A stretch of 64,000 bases of DNA from Flavonifractor sp. An92 (GCF_002159175.1 NZ_NFGZ01000005.1:62001-126000), one strand, 5' to 3'; positions 17,007 to 25,354 are shown, numbered from the stretch's first letter. Program-made: numbers and translations. The notes: generated from the letters alone by a model not told the origin.

Positions 17007-17399
17007 TTATTTCTCTCTCTCGCTCCCGTCCAGCCCCGTCTCCGCCAGCAGGCGGTGGTACAGGTCCAGACAACTCTTCTGGGTGTCGGCGCTCAGGCCG
17101 CCCTCTCCCAGAGCCTCGCCCAGCTGGCGCACCAGCTTGGCCACCTTCTCATCGTTCCGGCTCTCCTTGGCCCGCTGGGGTGGTTTCTCCTCTTCCACCA
17201 GGCCGTTTTTGAGGAAATAGTCCTCTGGCAGCCCGAAGGCCATGGCGATCCGGGCCTGCATGGCCTTCCGTGGGATCGAGGTCCCCGACTCCCACGCCGC
17301 TACCGTTCGCTGGGTGGTCCCGATGGCGTCGGCCAGCTGCTGCTGGGTCCATTCGCGCTTTCCTCTTAATATGATGATCTCCTTTGCGATGTCCTGCAT
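17007..17399 (-). CDS. XRE-family transcriptional regulator heading the leftward operon
   Basis: 130 residues. A Cro/C1-type helix-turn-helix occupies residues 3-60 (WTQQQLADAIGTTQRTVAAW is the recognition region). An acidic/basic helical tail that may dimerise follows. It is the first gene of the ten-gene leftward operon and lies beside a control region with two repeated operator-like sequences, so autoregulation and control of the divergent rightward operon are likely. AAGGAG precedes the ATG. Confidence 0.85.
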   Translation of the reverse strand: MQDIAKEIIILRGKREWTQQQLADAIGTTQRTVAAWESGTSIPRKAMQARIAMAFGLPEDYFLKNGLVEEEKPPQRAKESRNDEKVAKLVRQLGEALGEGGLSADTQKSCLDLYHRLLAETGLDGSEREK

Positions 17400-17443
17400 A
17401 TCAAACTCCTTGTCTCCGGACGGGTGTGCTTGGAACTGATCTT

Positions 17444-17472
17444 ATCATAGCGGATTTGGCCGGAAATTTCAA
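17444..17472 (-). promoter_or_regulatory. Promoter of the leftward Hsp70/AAA+ operon
   Basis: On the minus strand, TTGAAA (17472-17467) and TATGAT (17449-17444) are separated by 17 bp, about 45 bp upstream of the XRE start codon. Confidence 0.65.
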
Positions 17473-17476
17473 GACG

Positions 17477-17526
17477 TAGTATGAAGTTACAAGAATCTTT
17501 GGCATGTTGTACTATGAAGTTATAGT
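17477..17526. promoter_or_regulatory. Two operator-like repeats between divergent promoters
   Basis: TAGTATGAAGTTACA (17477-17491) and TACTATGAAGTTATA (17510-17524) differ at three positions and start 33 bp apart, about three helical turns. The second is partly palindromic (ACTAT-6-ATAGT, 17511-17526). Their place between the two divergent promoters makes them the natural binding sites of the adjacent XRE protein. Confidence 0.6.
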
Positions 17527-17547
17527 AATTTTTATGTATTTTGCTTC

Positions 17548-17576
17548 TTGTCAGAGCCCCGGCGCGCCGCTATAAT
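17548..17576 (+). promoter_or_regulatory. Promoter of the rightward operon
   Basis: TTGTCA (17548-17553) and a perfect TATAAT (17571-17576) are 17 bp apart. The predicted start at about 17583 lies just before the first gene's ribosome-binding site. Confidence 0.75.
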
Positions 17577-17606
17577 AACAGCATAGCATCGAGAGGAGGG
17601 ATTTGG

Positions 17607-17906
17607 ATGCTTTCTCAGATCTCTGTATCCGGGATGGAGGAGCTGCTCCGCCGGGAGCACCCCAACTGGTCGGACGAGGCCCTGAAAAGTCTGGCCTGGC
17701 GGTATGTGGACACCCTGGACCCCCGGCTGGAGGCCCCGCTGGCCCGCTACGCAACCACCGGTGCGCGCACCGAGCTGGAGGCCGGGGAATTTACGCTGTT
17801 TGCCATCTGCGCCCTGTGCCAGTGCGGGTATGTGGACGCCGTGATCCTGATGGACGGCTACCTCAAAGATCCCATCCAGGGCAAGGCGCAGATCCTGCGG
17901 CGCTGA
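17607..17906 (+). CDS. Small protein of unknown function, first gene of the rightward operon
   Basis: 99 residues, mainly helical, with HPNWSDEALKSLAWRYVDTL early and a Cys-rich stretch (FAICALCQCGYVDAVILMDG) late. No recognised domain or membrane segment. The start is set by GAGGAGGG at 17591-17598; the frame is open further up, but that lies across the promoter and would not be transcribed. It is followed 13 bp later by the metalloprotease gene, so the two are probably co-expressed. Confidence 0.65.
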   Translation: MLSQISVSGMEELLRREHPNWSDEALKSLAWRYVDTLDPRLEAPLARYATTGARTELEAGEFTLFAICALCQCGYVDAVILMDGYLKDPIQGKAQILRR

Positions 17907-17919
17907 GGGGGTGCATTCT

Positions 17920-18858
17920 ATGCAAAAGACCCCCTTTTCCGCCCTGAGCCAGACTTCCCTGGACAGCCGCTTCCAGTCCCAGGTGTGGGACAAACTCCCC
18001 TATGAGGCCCGCCTCTCCCTCTGTCAGGAGATGGAGAACCGCCTGGCCGCCCGACAGGGCCTCCAGCCCCGGACGATCACGGCCCAGCCCATGGAGAACA
18101 AGCGCTACGGCGTACAGCGGGGCGACACCATCGTCCTCAACTCCCATCTGCTCCGGGACGGCGTGTTCCGCAGCACCTATCTGGACGCAAATAACGTCCC
18201 CCGCACCTTTGAGATCACGGTACCCGCCGCCGGGTGGAACCTCTATGACACCATCTGTCATGAGCACACCCACGGCGTGCAGTGGGACGAAGGCCGGGCC
18301 CAGACCTACGTCTCCTATATCTCACCCAACCGGGACTACCCCCTCTACCGCATCCAGCCCGACGAGCGGGAGGCCTTCGCCGTGGGACAGAAGGAGACTC
18401 TGGAGGCCATCGCCCGGGTGGAAGCGGCCATCGGCCGGGAGCTCCCTGAGAAGGCCAATTACCTGGCCACCGTCCGGGAGGAAGCCTATGAGCCCGCTCT
18501 CGCCCGCGCCCAGATGTGCTACGGCGACCCCGGCGTCCAGGAGGTGCTGGATCAGGTGGTGTTCGACCGGGAGAACGGCGTGACGCCGGACTCCCCCTCC
18601 CTCACCTATACCTATATCTCGGAGGTCTATCAGGACCCCGGTCAGGACCTGGCGCCGGAGGCCCATGCCCCGACACAGGATCTGGAGGACGACGGCTCTG
18701 CCGTCCTCAACACCCCTGGCAGCAGCCCCGGAATCGTCGGGCAGGATATGGACGACGGCTCCGCCGCTCTCAGCGGCCAGAGCGCCGGCCCCAGCGGGGG
18801 CTACGGCGGGCTGGAGGGCTCAGGCCAGGACCCCAGCGGAGGTATTGACCCCGCATGA
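17920..18858 (+). CDS. HEXXH zinc metalloprotease-like protein
   Basis: 312 residues. The zinc-binding HEXXH motif is His114-Glu115-His116-Thr117-His118 (TICHEHTHGVQWDEG). A likely third-ligand helix follows at about 148-158 (PDEREAFAVGQKE). The first 110 residues form a mixed fold. The last 80 are Gly/Ser/Pro/Asp-rich and probably disordered (DDGSAVLNTPGSSPG, DDGSAALSGQSAG). No signal peptide, so probably cytosolic. Start at the ATG at 17920, 8 bp after GAGGGG; a GTG three codons upstream is possible. Second gene of the rightward operon; it may process a component of the locus. Confidence 0.65.
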   Translation: MQKTPFSALSQTSLDSRFQSQVWDKLPYEARLSLCQEMENRLAARQGLQPRTITAQPMENKRYGVQRGDTIVLNSHLLRDGVFRSTYLDANNVPRTFEITVPAAGWNLYDTICHEHTHGVQWDEGRAQTYVSYISPNRDYPLYRIQPDEREAFAVGQKETLEAIARVEAAIGRELPEKANYLATVREEAYEPALARAQMCYGDPGVQEVLDQVVFDRENGVTPDSPSLTYTYISEVYQDPGQDLAPEAHAPTQDLEDDGSAVLNTPGSSPGIVGQDMDDGSAALSGQSAGPSGGYGGLEGSGQDPSGGIDPA

Positions 18859-18886
18859 ACCAGAACCGAAAGGAGTGTATAACACC

Positions 18887-20935
18887 ATGAATGTGAATTT
18901 TCAGCCCTTTGCCCGGCTGATCGCGGAGCACTTCGCCCGGATGACCGAGGGCGTGGAGATGCTCTATACGGTGGATGTGGACCGGGACCAGCTCTGGAAC
19001 TACTATCTGGACAGCTATCCCGCCGGCACCAACGAAGTCTACCGCATCCGCCGCCAGTACGATTGCAGCTGCTGCCGCCACTTTGTCCGCACCATGGGCA
19101 ACGTGGTGGTCCTCCAAAACCAGGAGGTCCACACCATCTGGGAGATCTCCGGCGCCCCCGCCCCCTACCAGGAGGTGGCCGACGCCATGGACGCCTACGT
19201 CCGCGCGGCCCCCATCTCCGGCGTGTTTCTGGCCCGACAGGCCAGCGTCGGCGCGGAGTTCAGCTACGAGCAGCTGGAAGACTGCAGCGTCGACACCTGG
19301 GCGCACTTCCATCTGACCCTGCCCAAGCGCTTTGTGGTCCAGACGGACGCCACCGTGGAGGAGTTCATCGGCCGGCAGGCCGCCTCCAAGCAGGTGTTCC
19401 AGCGCGCGCTGGAGGAGATCGCCCCCGACGCGGTGGACACGGTGCTGGAGCTCATCGCCCAGAAGTCCCTCTACCGCGGCGAAGAGTGGCAGGGCCTGCT
19501 GACCAGCTTCCGCGCCATTCAGGACGAGTACGCGGACCTCCCCGCAGAGAAGCGGGAGCTCTACCTGTGGGAGAAGTTGGCCACCGTTGGCGGCGCCATG
19601 ACCCGCATCCGTAACCACAGCATCGGCACCCTCCTCACCGACCTGAGCGACGATATGGACCTGGAGGCGGCTCTGCGCCGCTACGAGACCGTCGTGGCCC
19701 CCACCAACTACAAGCGCCCCAAGGCTGTCTACACCAAGGAGACCCTGGAGGCCGCCCGAAAGACCCTGGAACAGCTGGGCTACCTCGGCTCCCTGGGCCG
19801 CCGCTTCGCCACCCTGGACGACATCCGCATCTCCAACATCCTCTTCTGTAACCGGGACGCCGCCCGCCGGATCTCCGGCAGCAGCGTGTTCGACGCCATG
19901 CTGGAAGCGCTCTCCCTCTCCCCCAGGGCCTTCGCCCGGGTGGAGGAAGTGTCGGCGGAGGACTTCGTCTCCCGGGTGCTCCCCACTGCCCGCGAGGTGG
20001 AGGTCATGCTGGAAAACCGCCACGCCAGCCACCTGGTCTCCCTCATCGCCCCCAAGGACCCCGAGAGCCCCTCCATGTTCAAGTGGGACAACGCCTTCGG
20101 CTGGTCCTACAACGGCAACATCACCGACAGCATCAAGGAGCGGGTGAAGGCCGCAGGCGGCAGCGTGGACGGCGTGCTCCGCTTCTCCATCCAGTGGAAC
20201 GACGAGGACGGCCAGAACCTGAGCGATCTGGACGCCCACTGCATCCAGCCCAACCAGGAGGAGATCTTCTTCGGCCACAAGAACGCCAGGACCTCGGGCG
20301 GCGCACTGGACGTGGACATCATTCACCCCGAAGAGGGCGTGGCCGCGGTGGAGAACATCACCTGGCCCTCCACTCAGTTCATGCCCGAGGGCGAGTACCG
20401 CTTCTTTGTCCACTGCTACACCCGCCGCGCCGGCAATACCGGCTTCAAGGCCCAGATCGAGTTTGACGGCACGGTCTACAACTTCGACTACCCCTTCAGC
20501 CTGAGACAGGAGGAGTGCGTGGAGGTGGCCACCGTCACCTACCGCAAGGGCCAGGGCTTCACCATCAAGCCCGCTCTCTCCGCCTCCGCCAGCGCCCGGG
20601 AGCTGTGGGGCCTGCGCACCAACCGGTTTGTCCCCGTGTCGGTGATCCTGTACTCCCCCAACTACTGGGACAGCCAGCACGGTATCGGCCACCGCCACTA
20701 CTTCTTCATGCTCAAGGACTGCAAGAATCCCGACACGCCCAACGGCTGGTACAACGAGTTCCTGAAGGAGGAGCTGATGCCCCACAAGTGCGTGCTGGAG
20801 GCCCTGGGCAGCCGGATGCAGGTGGAGCCCGCGGACGAGCAGCTCTCCGGCCTGGGCTTCTCGGCCACCAAGCACGACGAGCTGACCGTAAAGGTCCGCG
20901 GCGCCAGCGAGCGCATCCTCAAGATTCGATTCTGA
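18887..20935 (+). CDS. Large protein with YfaP/DUF2135-like beta domain
   Basis: 682 residues. An early Cys cluster (YDCSCCRHF at about 60) may bind a metal. The middle (about 150-400) is helical. At about 430-540 there is a domain that resembles YfaP/DUF2135: LRFSIQWNDEDGQNLSDLDA, GGALDVDIIHPEEG, then GEYRFFVHCYTRRAG, which is the usual 'WNxxxDLDLHVxxPxG ... GxYxVxVxY' layout. The C-terminal 130 residues end in basic beta strands. No signal peptide or membrane segment. Start after AAAGGAG. Function unknown; as the largest product of the rightward arm it may be a structural or recognition subunit. Confidence 0.6.
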   Translation: MNVNFQPFARLIAEHFARMTEGVEMLYTVDVDRDQLWNYYLDSYPAGTNEVYRIRRQYDCSCCRHFVRTMGNVVVLQNQEVHTIWEISGAPAPYQEVADAMDAYVRAAPISGVFLARQASVGAEFSYEQLEDCSVDTWAHFHLTLPKRFVVQTDATVEEFIGRQAASKQVFQRALEEIAPDAVDTVLELIAQKSLYRGEEWQGLLTSFRAIQDEYADLPAEKRELYLWEKLATVGGAMTRIRNHSIGTLLTDLSDDMDLEAALRRYETVVAPTNYKRPKAVYTKETLEAARKTLEQLGYLGSLGRRFATLDDIRISNILFCNRDAARRISGSSVFDAMLEALSLSPRAFARVEEVSAEDFVSRVLPTAREVEVMLENRHASHLVSLIAPKDPESPSMFKWDNAFGWSYNGNITDSIKERVKAAGGSVDGVLRFSIQWNDEDGQNLSDLDAHCIQPNQEEIFFGHKNARTSGGALDVDIIHPEEGVAAVENITWPSTQFMPEGEYRFFVHCYTRRAGNTGFKAQIEFDGTVYNFDYPFSLRQEECVEVATVTYRKGQGFTIKPALSASASARELWGLRTNRFVPVSVILYSPNYWDSQHGIGHRHYFFMLKDCKNPDTPNGWYNEFLKEELMPHKCVLEALGSRMQVEPADEQLSGLGFSATKHDELTVKVRGASERILKIRF

Positions 20936-20962
20936 GCTTATTTCAATCCTTAGGAGGTATTG

Positions 20963-21349
20963 ATGATGGAACTGGAAAATCTCTTTGAGCAGGCCACCCG
21001 TCAGAAGTTCCGCTTCCCCTACCGCGGCATGGCCACCACCGAGGACCTTTGGGACCTGTCCGTCCAGGAGCTGGACACCGTATTCAAGGCCCTCAACGCC
21101 CAGGCCAGACAGGCCAACGAGGAGAGCCTGCTGAATACCAAGTCCGCCGAGGACACGGTGCTGGAGGCCAAGATCGCCCTGGTGCGCCACATCGTGGCCG
21201 TCAAGCAGGCGGAGGCCGAGGCCCGCCGCAACGCCCTGGCCCGCAAGGAGCAGAAGGAAAAGCTCCTGTCCCTCATCGCGGAGAAGCAGGACCAGGAGCT
21301 GCGCGCCAAGTCCGTGGAAGAGCTCCAGGCCATGCTGGACGCCCTGTAA
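20963..21349 (+). CDS. Small helical protein of unknown function
   Basis: 128 residues. The opening (LENLFEQATRQKFRFPYRG) is followed by a mostly charged alpha-helical coiled-coil region and a C-terminal QDQELRAKSVEELQAMLDAL. The pattern recalls short helical proteins found in phages and conjugative plasmids of Firmicutes, so phage or plasmid ancestry is possible. TAGGAGG ends 5 bp before the ATG at 20963; the next codon is also ATG. Confidence 0.6.
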   Translation: MMELENLFEQATRQKFRFPYRGMATTEDLWDLSVQELDTVFKALNAQARQANEESLLNTKSAEDTVLEAKIALVRHIVAVKQAEAEARRNALARKEQKEKLLSLIAEKQDQELRAKSVEELQAMLDAL

Positions 21350-21430
21350 GACCAGGCCGGGGCCCCGGGATGACATCCATCCCCGGGTCCCGGTCAGCCC
21401 CATTCCGATCCCCAAAAGGAGGAGAACCGC

Positions 21431-22765
21431 GTGCAGGAACAGCTTCTATTTGGCCGCCGCCTGACCGACGGCCGCTACCGGCCCACCGGGCGGCCTCCCC
21501 GGGTCTTTTTCCGGGACGCCGGCAGCGGAGAGGTCTTTGCCCTGGATGACACCGCCCTCTCGCAGAACATCCTCTTTCTGGGCGGCTCGGGCAGCGGTAA
21601 GACCAACGCCATCCACCAGATCCTCCCCCAGCTCCGCGCCCCTTCCCTCCCCGACGGGAAGGACCGCGTGACCTTTCTGTTTGACACCAAGGCCGACTAC
21701 TTCCGCCACCCGGGCTTCTTCCAGCCGGGCGACTACGTGCTGGGCAGCAGTCCCGCCTTCCGGGAGCAGAGCGCCGTCTGGAACCTCTTTGCCGATGTGC
21801 GGGCCGACGGGGACGACCCCCGGGACTGGGCCGCCAACGCCAACGAGATCGCCGCGGGCTGCTTCCACGGCCGTGGTTCCCAGACCCAGCCCTTCTTCGC
21901 CAACGCCGCCCGGGACCTGTTCGCCCACACCATTCTCTACTTCCTCCGCCGGGGGCAGGACCGGCCCCAGGCCTGGCAGGGGAACCTGAACAACCAGAAG
22001 CTGGTGGAGTTCCTCCGCATCACCCCGCCGGCCAAGCTGGCGGAATACTTCTCCCTCTACCCCGACTTTCAGTGGCTCCAGGCCTATTTCGGCGACGGCA
22101 CCAGCAACCAGGCCCTGGGCGTGTTCAGCGAGCTGTACAGCATGCTCCAGGACTGTTTTCAGGGGGTGTTCGCCCAGGCGCCCGCCCGGCCGGAGGATGG
22201 CTTTTCCATCCGCCAAGCTATCCGGGCCAAGGGCGGGCGGGCCATTTTTCTGGAGTATGACCTGGCCCTGGGGGCCACCCTGACCCCCATCTATCGCCTG
22301 CTGGCCGACCTGGCCCTGAAGGAGGCCCTCTCCGGCAGCGCCAGAGGCCACGCCCACTTCTTCCTGGACGAGTTCAAGCTCCTCCCCAAGCTCTCCCACC
22401 TGGAGGACGCCCTCAACTTCGGGCGCAGCAAGGGAGTCACCGTGGTGGCCGGCCTCCAGAGCGTGGAGCAGATCTACGCCGCCTATGGCCGGGAGGCCGG
22501 GCAGGTCATCCTGGGGGGCTTTGGCTCGGTGGTGGCCTTCCGCACCGGAGATTACGCCTCCCGGGAGTACGTTTCCAAGCTGTTCGGCCCCAACATCACC
22601 TCCTACCGCTACCTCAACGCCAGCAACTCCCCGGTGGACCGGGAGCGGGAGGGCAGCACGGTGGAGCACTGGCAGCAGCGCTCCCTCCGCCCCGGCCAGG
22701 CCGTGGTGGGGTTGAGCACCCAGGAGGAGCCCTTTCTCTTTCAATTCGAACTGGACCGCTTTTGA
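21431..22765 (+). CDS. VirD4/FtsK-superfamily ATPase
   Basis: 444 residues. Walker A GGSGSGKT at 51-58 (ILFLGGSGSGKTNAIHQIL), a strand ending FLFDTKADYF that matches the VirD4 'DPKGE' position, and Walker B HFFLDEFKLLPKL at about 313, the TraG/VirD4 'LDEF' form. The last 100 residues match the conserved VirD4 tail, with GFGSVVAFRTGDYASREYVS followed by KLFG. No N-terminal membrane anchor is visible. Start GTG at 21431, 7 bp after AGGAGG. Such ATPases pump DNA or proteins through a pore; here it sits in a chromosomal chaperone locus with no relaxase or pilus genes, so protein rather than DNA may be the cargo. Confidence 0.75.
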   Translation: MQEQLLFGRRLTDGRYRPTGRPPRVFFRDAGSGEVFALDDTALSQNILFLGGSGSGKTNAIHQILPQLRAPSLPDGKDRVTFLFDTKADYFRHPGFFQPGDYVLGSSPAFREQSAVWNLFADVRADGDDPRDWAANANEIAAGCFHGRGSQTQPFFANAARDLFAHTILYFLRRGQDRPQAWQGNLNNQKLVEFLRITPPAKLAEYFSLYPDFQWLQAYFGDGTSNQALGVFSELYSMLQDCFQGVFAQAPARPEDGFSIRQAIRAKGGRAIFLEYDLALGATLTPIYRLLADLALKEALSGSARGHAHFFLDEFKLLPKLSHLEDALNFGRSKGVTVVAGLQSVEQIYAAYGREAGQVILGGFGSVVAFRTGDYASREYVSKLFGPNITSYRYLNASNSPVDREREGSTVEHWQQRSLRPGQAVVGLSTQEEPFLFQFELDRF

Positions 22766-22782
22766 GCAGGAGGAATGTCCCC

Positions 22783-24027
22783 ATGGCACACATCGATCAC
22801 ACCCGCAGCGTCCGCACCGTCGGACAGGTGCGCCTGGAGGAGTTTCTCCCCTGGGATGCGCCCGGGGAGAGCTTCGCCGCTTTCTGCGGCGCCCCCAGTC
22901 AGCGCGCTGCCGTGGGTCTGCGGGCCATCGCCCGCTGCTGCGGACGGTTCGGTGTGGTCCTGCTCCACGACGACCCGGCCTTTGAGGGCAGCCTCTCTAC
23001 CCTGGGCCTGCGCTTCCCCCAGGTCCGGCAGGCCTCCTTTCACATCCGGCCCGCCAACCGCCCCGGCGACGGCGGTCCCTACTACGACCTGCTCTACGGT
23101 CTGCCGGAGGAAGAGGTGGTCCGGTGCGTGGCCCCCTACCGGGACGGCCTCTCCCACGCCGGTCAGGCCGAGGTGCAGGCCCGTCTGCTGGACTATCTGG
23201 CCATCTGCGCCTGCCGCTTCCGGCAGGACCCCACCCCCTTCGGGGAGTATCCCTACAACCTGGACCTGCTGCTGGACCTGGCCGCCATGCCCTACGACCG
23301 GCTGGACCGGGCGGTGCTCTCCCATCTGCCGGAACCTCTGCGCACCCGGCTGCGGGGCTCCCTCTCCGCGCCCGGGGTGCAGCAGCGGGTCTACGACGCC
23401 CTGACCGCCTTTGCCGTGCGGGTGGGCGGAGCCCTGTGGGCCCGGCGGAACGCCCAGAACCACACCGGGCTGAGCCTCATCTCCGCGGTGCGCCGTCGGG
23501 ACCTCATCAGCGTGCGGGTCCCCGGCTCCCGGAGCGAGGCGCTGGACTACCTGGATCTGGAGTTGCAGGCCCTGATCCGGCAGCAGGTCCCCTTTCTGGT
23601 GGTGGCCTGCGGTCTGACCCTCACCGGCTCTACCCTGCGGGAGCGCTTTCTGGGTGAGCACGGGTCGCTGCACTACGCCACCGGGCTCCTGGCCGAGACT
23701 GCCTCGGGGGTGCTGGGAGACCAGAACGAGGGCATGGACCGGCTGCTGGGCCAGCACCACAAGGTATTGGTCTTTGCCTGCTCCAGCCGGGAGAGCGCTG
23801 AGCCCTTTTCCGCCGCCTTCGGCAGCTACTACCGGCAGGTACGGGAGTCCCACACCGACCGCCGGCGGGAGCCCTTCCGTTTCCTCTCCTCCCACGGCTC
23901 CGGCACCTCCCTCCGGGAGACCGCCGAGCGGAATATCCGTGGGGAGGAGCTGATGGGACTGGGCGCGGGCGCGCTGCTCTGCGGCCGCGCCGTGGACACG
24001 CCGGTGCTGGCCCGGCGTGTGGACTGA
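22783..24027 (+). CDS. Probable ATPase-dead VirD4-like partner protein
   Basis: 414 residues. No Walker A loop is present, but the C-terminal third has the layout of a VirD4 C-terminus: KVLVFACSSRESAEPFSAAF, then TAERNIRGEELMGLGAGALLCG and a final strand. Together with its place directly after the VirD4-like ATPase this suggests a diverged, non-hydrolysing paralogue that forms mixed rings. The N-terminal part (residues 30-200) is unrecognised. Start at the ATG at 22783, 8 bp after AGGAGGA. Confidence 0.5.
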   Translation: MAHIDHTRSVRTVGQVRLEEFLPWDAPGESFAAFCGAPSQRAAVGLRAIARCCGRFGVVLLHDDPAFEGSLSTLGLRFPQVRQASFHIRPANRPGDGGPYYDLLYGLPEEEVVRCVAPYRDGLSHAGQAEVQARLLDYLAICACRFRQDPTPFGEYPYNLDLLLDLAAMPYDRLDRAVLSHLPEPLRTRLRGSLSAPGVQQRVYDALTAFAVRVGGALWARRNAQNHTGLSLISAVRRRDLISVRVPGSRSEALDYLDLELQALIRQQVPFLVVACGLTLTGSTLRERFLGEHGSLHYATGLLAETASGVLGDQNEGMDRLLGQHHKVLVFACSSRESAEPFSAAFGSYYRQVRESHTDRRREPFRFLSSHGSGTSLRETAERNIRGEELMGLGAGALLCGRAVDTPVLARRVD

Positions 24028-24045
24028 ATCAATGGGAGGTTCGTT

Positions 24046-24729
24046 ATGGCTTACATTTGTGAAGATTGCCGCCTGTACTTTTCCCGGCGCAGCTCCAACT
24101 GCCCCCGCTGCGGACGGCGGCCCGTGGAGGACAGCCGCAGCGAGGCGGAGCTGCAGGCCCAGGGCTATCGCCCCCTGACACTCCCCGCCCCGTCCCAGCG
24201 GCACACCAACCGAGCCGTCATTCACGACGATGACCTCCTCGCCGGTCTGCGCCGGGACTACGAGCGGCAGCACTCCTCCTCAAGCCACACCGCCTCCGCG
24301 CAGCCTGCGGCCCGGGAGGCCACTCCCCCTCCGCCCCCGGAGCCCCAGCCGGAGGAGGACTTCTTCGCCCACTTCCGGGAGGAACAACCGCAGCCCCGCT
24401 CCACGCCGCAGATCGACCTGGACCCGCCGGAACGCCCGGCTGTCCGGACTCGGGATTCCTGGGAAGCCCCTTCTTTCACCTGGCATGAGCCTCCCCGGGC
24501 CCGTCGGACGGGCACCTTCTCCCGTTTGGGCCGCTCCGCCGCCTCCATCCCCTGGCCGCTGCTGCTGCGCATCGGCTTTGTGATCCTGGTCATCGCCCTG
24601 CTGGCCACCCTCTGGACCATGCGCTGGGCGCTGTTACAGGGTATCTTGACCCTCTTCACCGCTCTGCTCCCCGGCTTCGTGATCCTCTGGCTGCTCTGGT
24701 ACATCATCCGGGGCGGCCGGAGGCGATAG
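24046..24729 (+). CDS. Zinc-ribbon protein with two C-terminal membrane segments
   Basis: 227 residues. The N-terminal zinc ribbon is CEDCRLYFSRRSSNCPRCG (residues 5-23). Residues 60-165 are Pro/Ser/Glu-rich and probably disordered. Two hydrophobic segments at about 170-190 and 195-218 anchor the end, followed by a basic tail (GGRRR). The zinc end would face the cytosol. It closes the rightward operon; a zinc ribbon also opens the last protein of the leftward arm. It could tether the complex to the membrane. Confidence 0.65.
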   Translation: MAYICEDCRLYFSRRSSNCPRCGRRPVEDSRSEAELQAQGYRPLTLPAPSQRHTNRAVIHDDDLLAGLRRDYERQHSSSSHTASAQPAAREATPPPPPEPQPEEDFFAHFREEQPQPRSTPQIDLDPPERPAVRTRDSWEAPSFTWHEPPRARRTGTFSRLGRSAASIPWPLLLRIGFVILVIALLATLWTMRWALLQGILTLFTALLPGFVILWLLWYIIRGGRRR

Positions 24730-24771
24730 GAGTGGAGCCGACAGAACCGTTCTTCTTCCTTCGCGCTATCC

Positions 24772-24824
24772 AGAGAGCCAGACTTGTGCTATGATGAAGC
24801 GTACAAGTCTGGCTCTCTTTTTCG
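24772..24824 (+). terminator. Terminator of the rightward operon
   Basis: A perfect 16-bp stem, AGAGAGCCAGACTTGT/ACAAGTCTGGCTCTCT, is followed by TTTTTC. Confidence 0.9.
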
Positions 24825-24886
24825 TTGAGGGCCGGGACGGTATATCCTGCAATCCAAACTACCGAATTTATAAGGAGCGATCAAAT

Positions 24887-25351
24887 ATGACCAAAATACT
24901 TTTCGTGTGCCACGGCAACATCTGCCGCAGCCCCATGGCTGAGTTTGTAATGGAGGACCTGGTCAGAAAGGCGGGCCTGGAGGCGGAATTCGAGATCGCC
25001 TCCGCCGCCACCAGCACCGAGGAGATCGGCAACCCCGTCTATCCCCCCGCCCGGCGGGAGCTGGCTGAGCACGGCATCGGCTGCGCCGGCCACGCCGCCC
25101 GGCAACTGAAAAAGGCCGATTACAGCCGCTGGGACCTGCTCGTCGGCATGGACCGGGCCAACCTGCGCAACATGAATCGCATCTGCGGCGGCGATCCGGA
25201 CGGCAAGATCCATCTGCTGCTGGAGTACGCCGGGCGGGCCGATGAGGTGGCCGATCCCTGGTACACCGGCGACTTCCGTCAGACCTGGGACGACGTGCTG
25301 GAGGGGTGTACCGCCCTGCTGCACCATCTTGGCTATGAAATCAGCCGCTGA
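24887..25351 (+). CDS. Low-molecular-weight protein tyrosine phosphatase
   Basis: 154 residues. The phosphate loop is Cys8-HGNIC-Arg14-Ser (VCHGNICRSP), the C(X)5R signature of the LMW-PTP/arsenate-reductase fold, and the general-acid Asp lies in ADPWYTG at about 126-131. It removes phosphate from tyrosine (or arginine) residues in the cytosol. The length is normal for the family. AAGGAG precedes the ATG; the open frame reaches further up but through the preceding terminator. No kinase is next to it. Confidence 0.88.
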   Translation: MTKILFVCHGNICRSPMAEFVMEDLVRKAGLEAEFEIASAATSTEEIGNPVYPPARRELAEHGIGCAGHAARQLKKADYSRWDLLVGMDRANLRNMNRICGGDPDGKIHLLLEYAGRADEVADPWYTGDFRQTWDDVLEGCTALLHHLGYEISR

Positions 25352-25354
25352 GGC

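Noticed and set aside
21431-24027. A second conjugative element around the VirD4-like ATPase
   Set aside because: There is no relaxase, VirB4, pilin or integrase nearby and base composition matches the chromosome.
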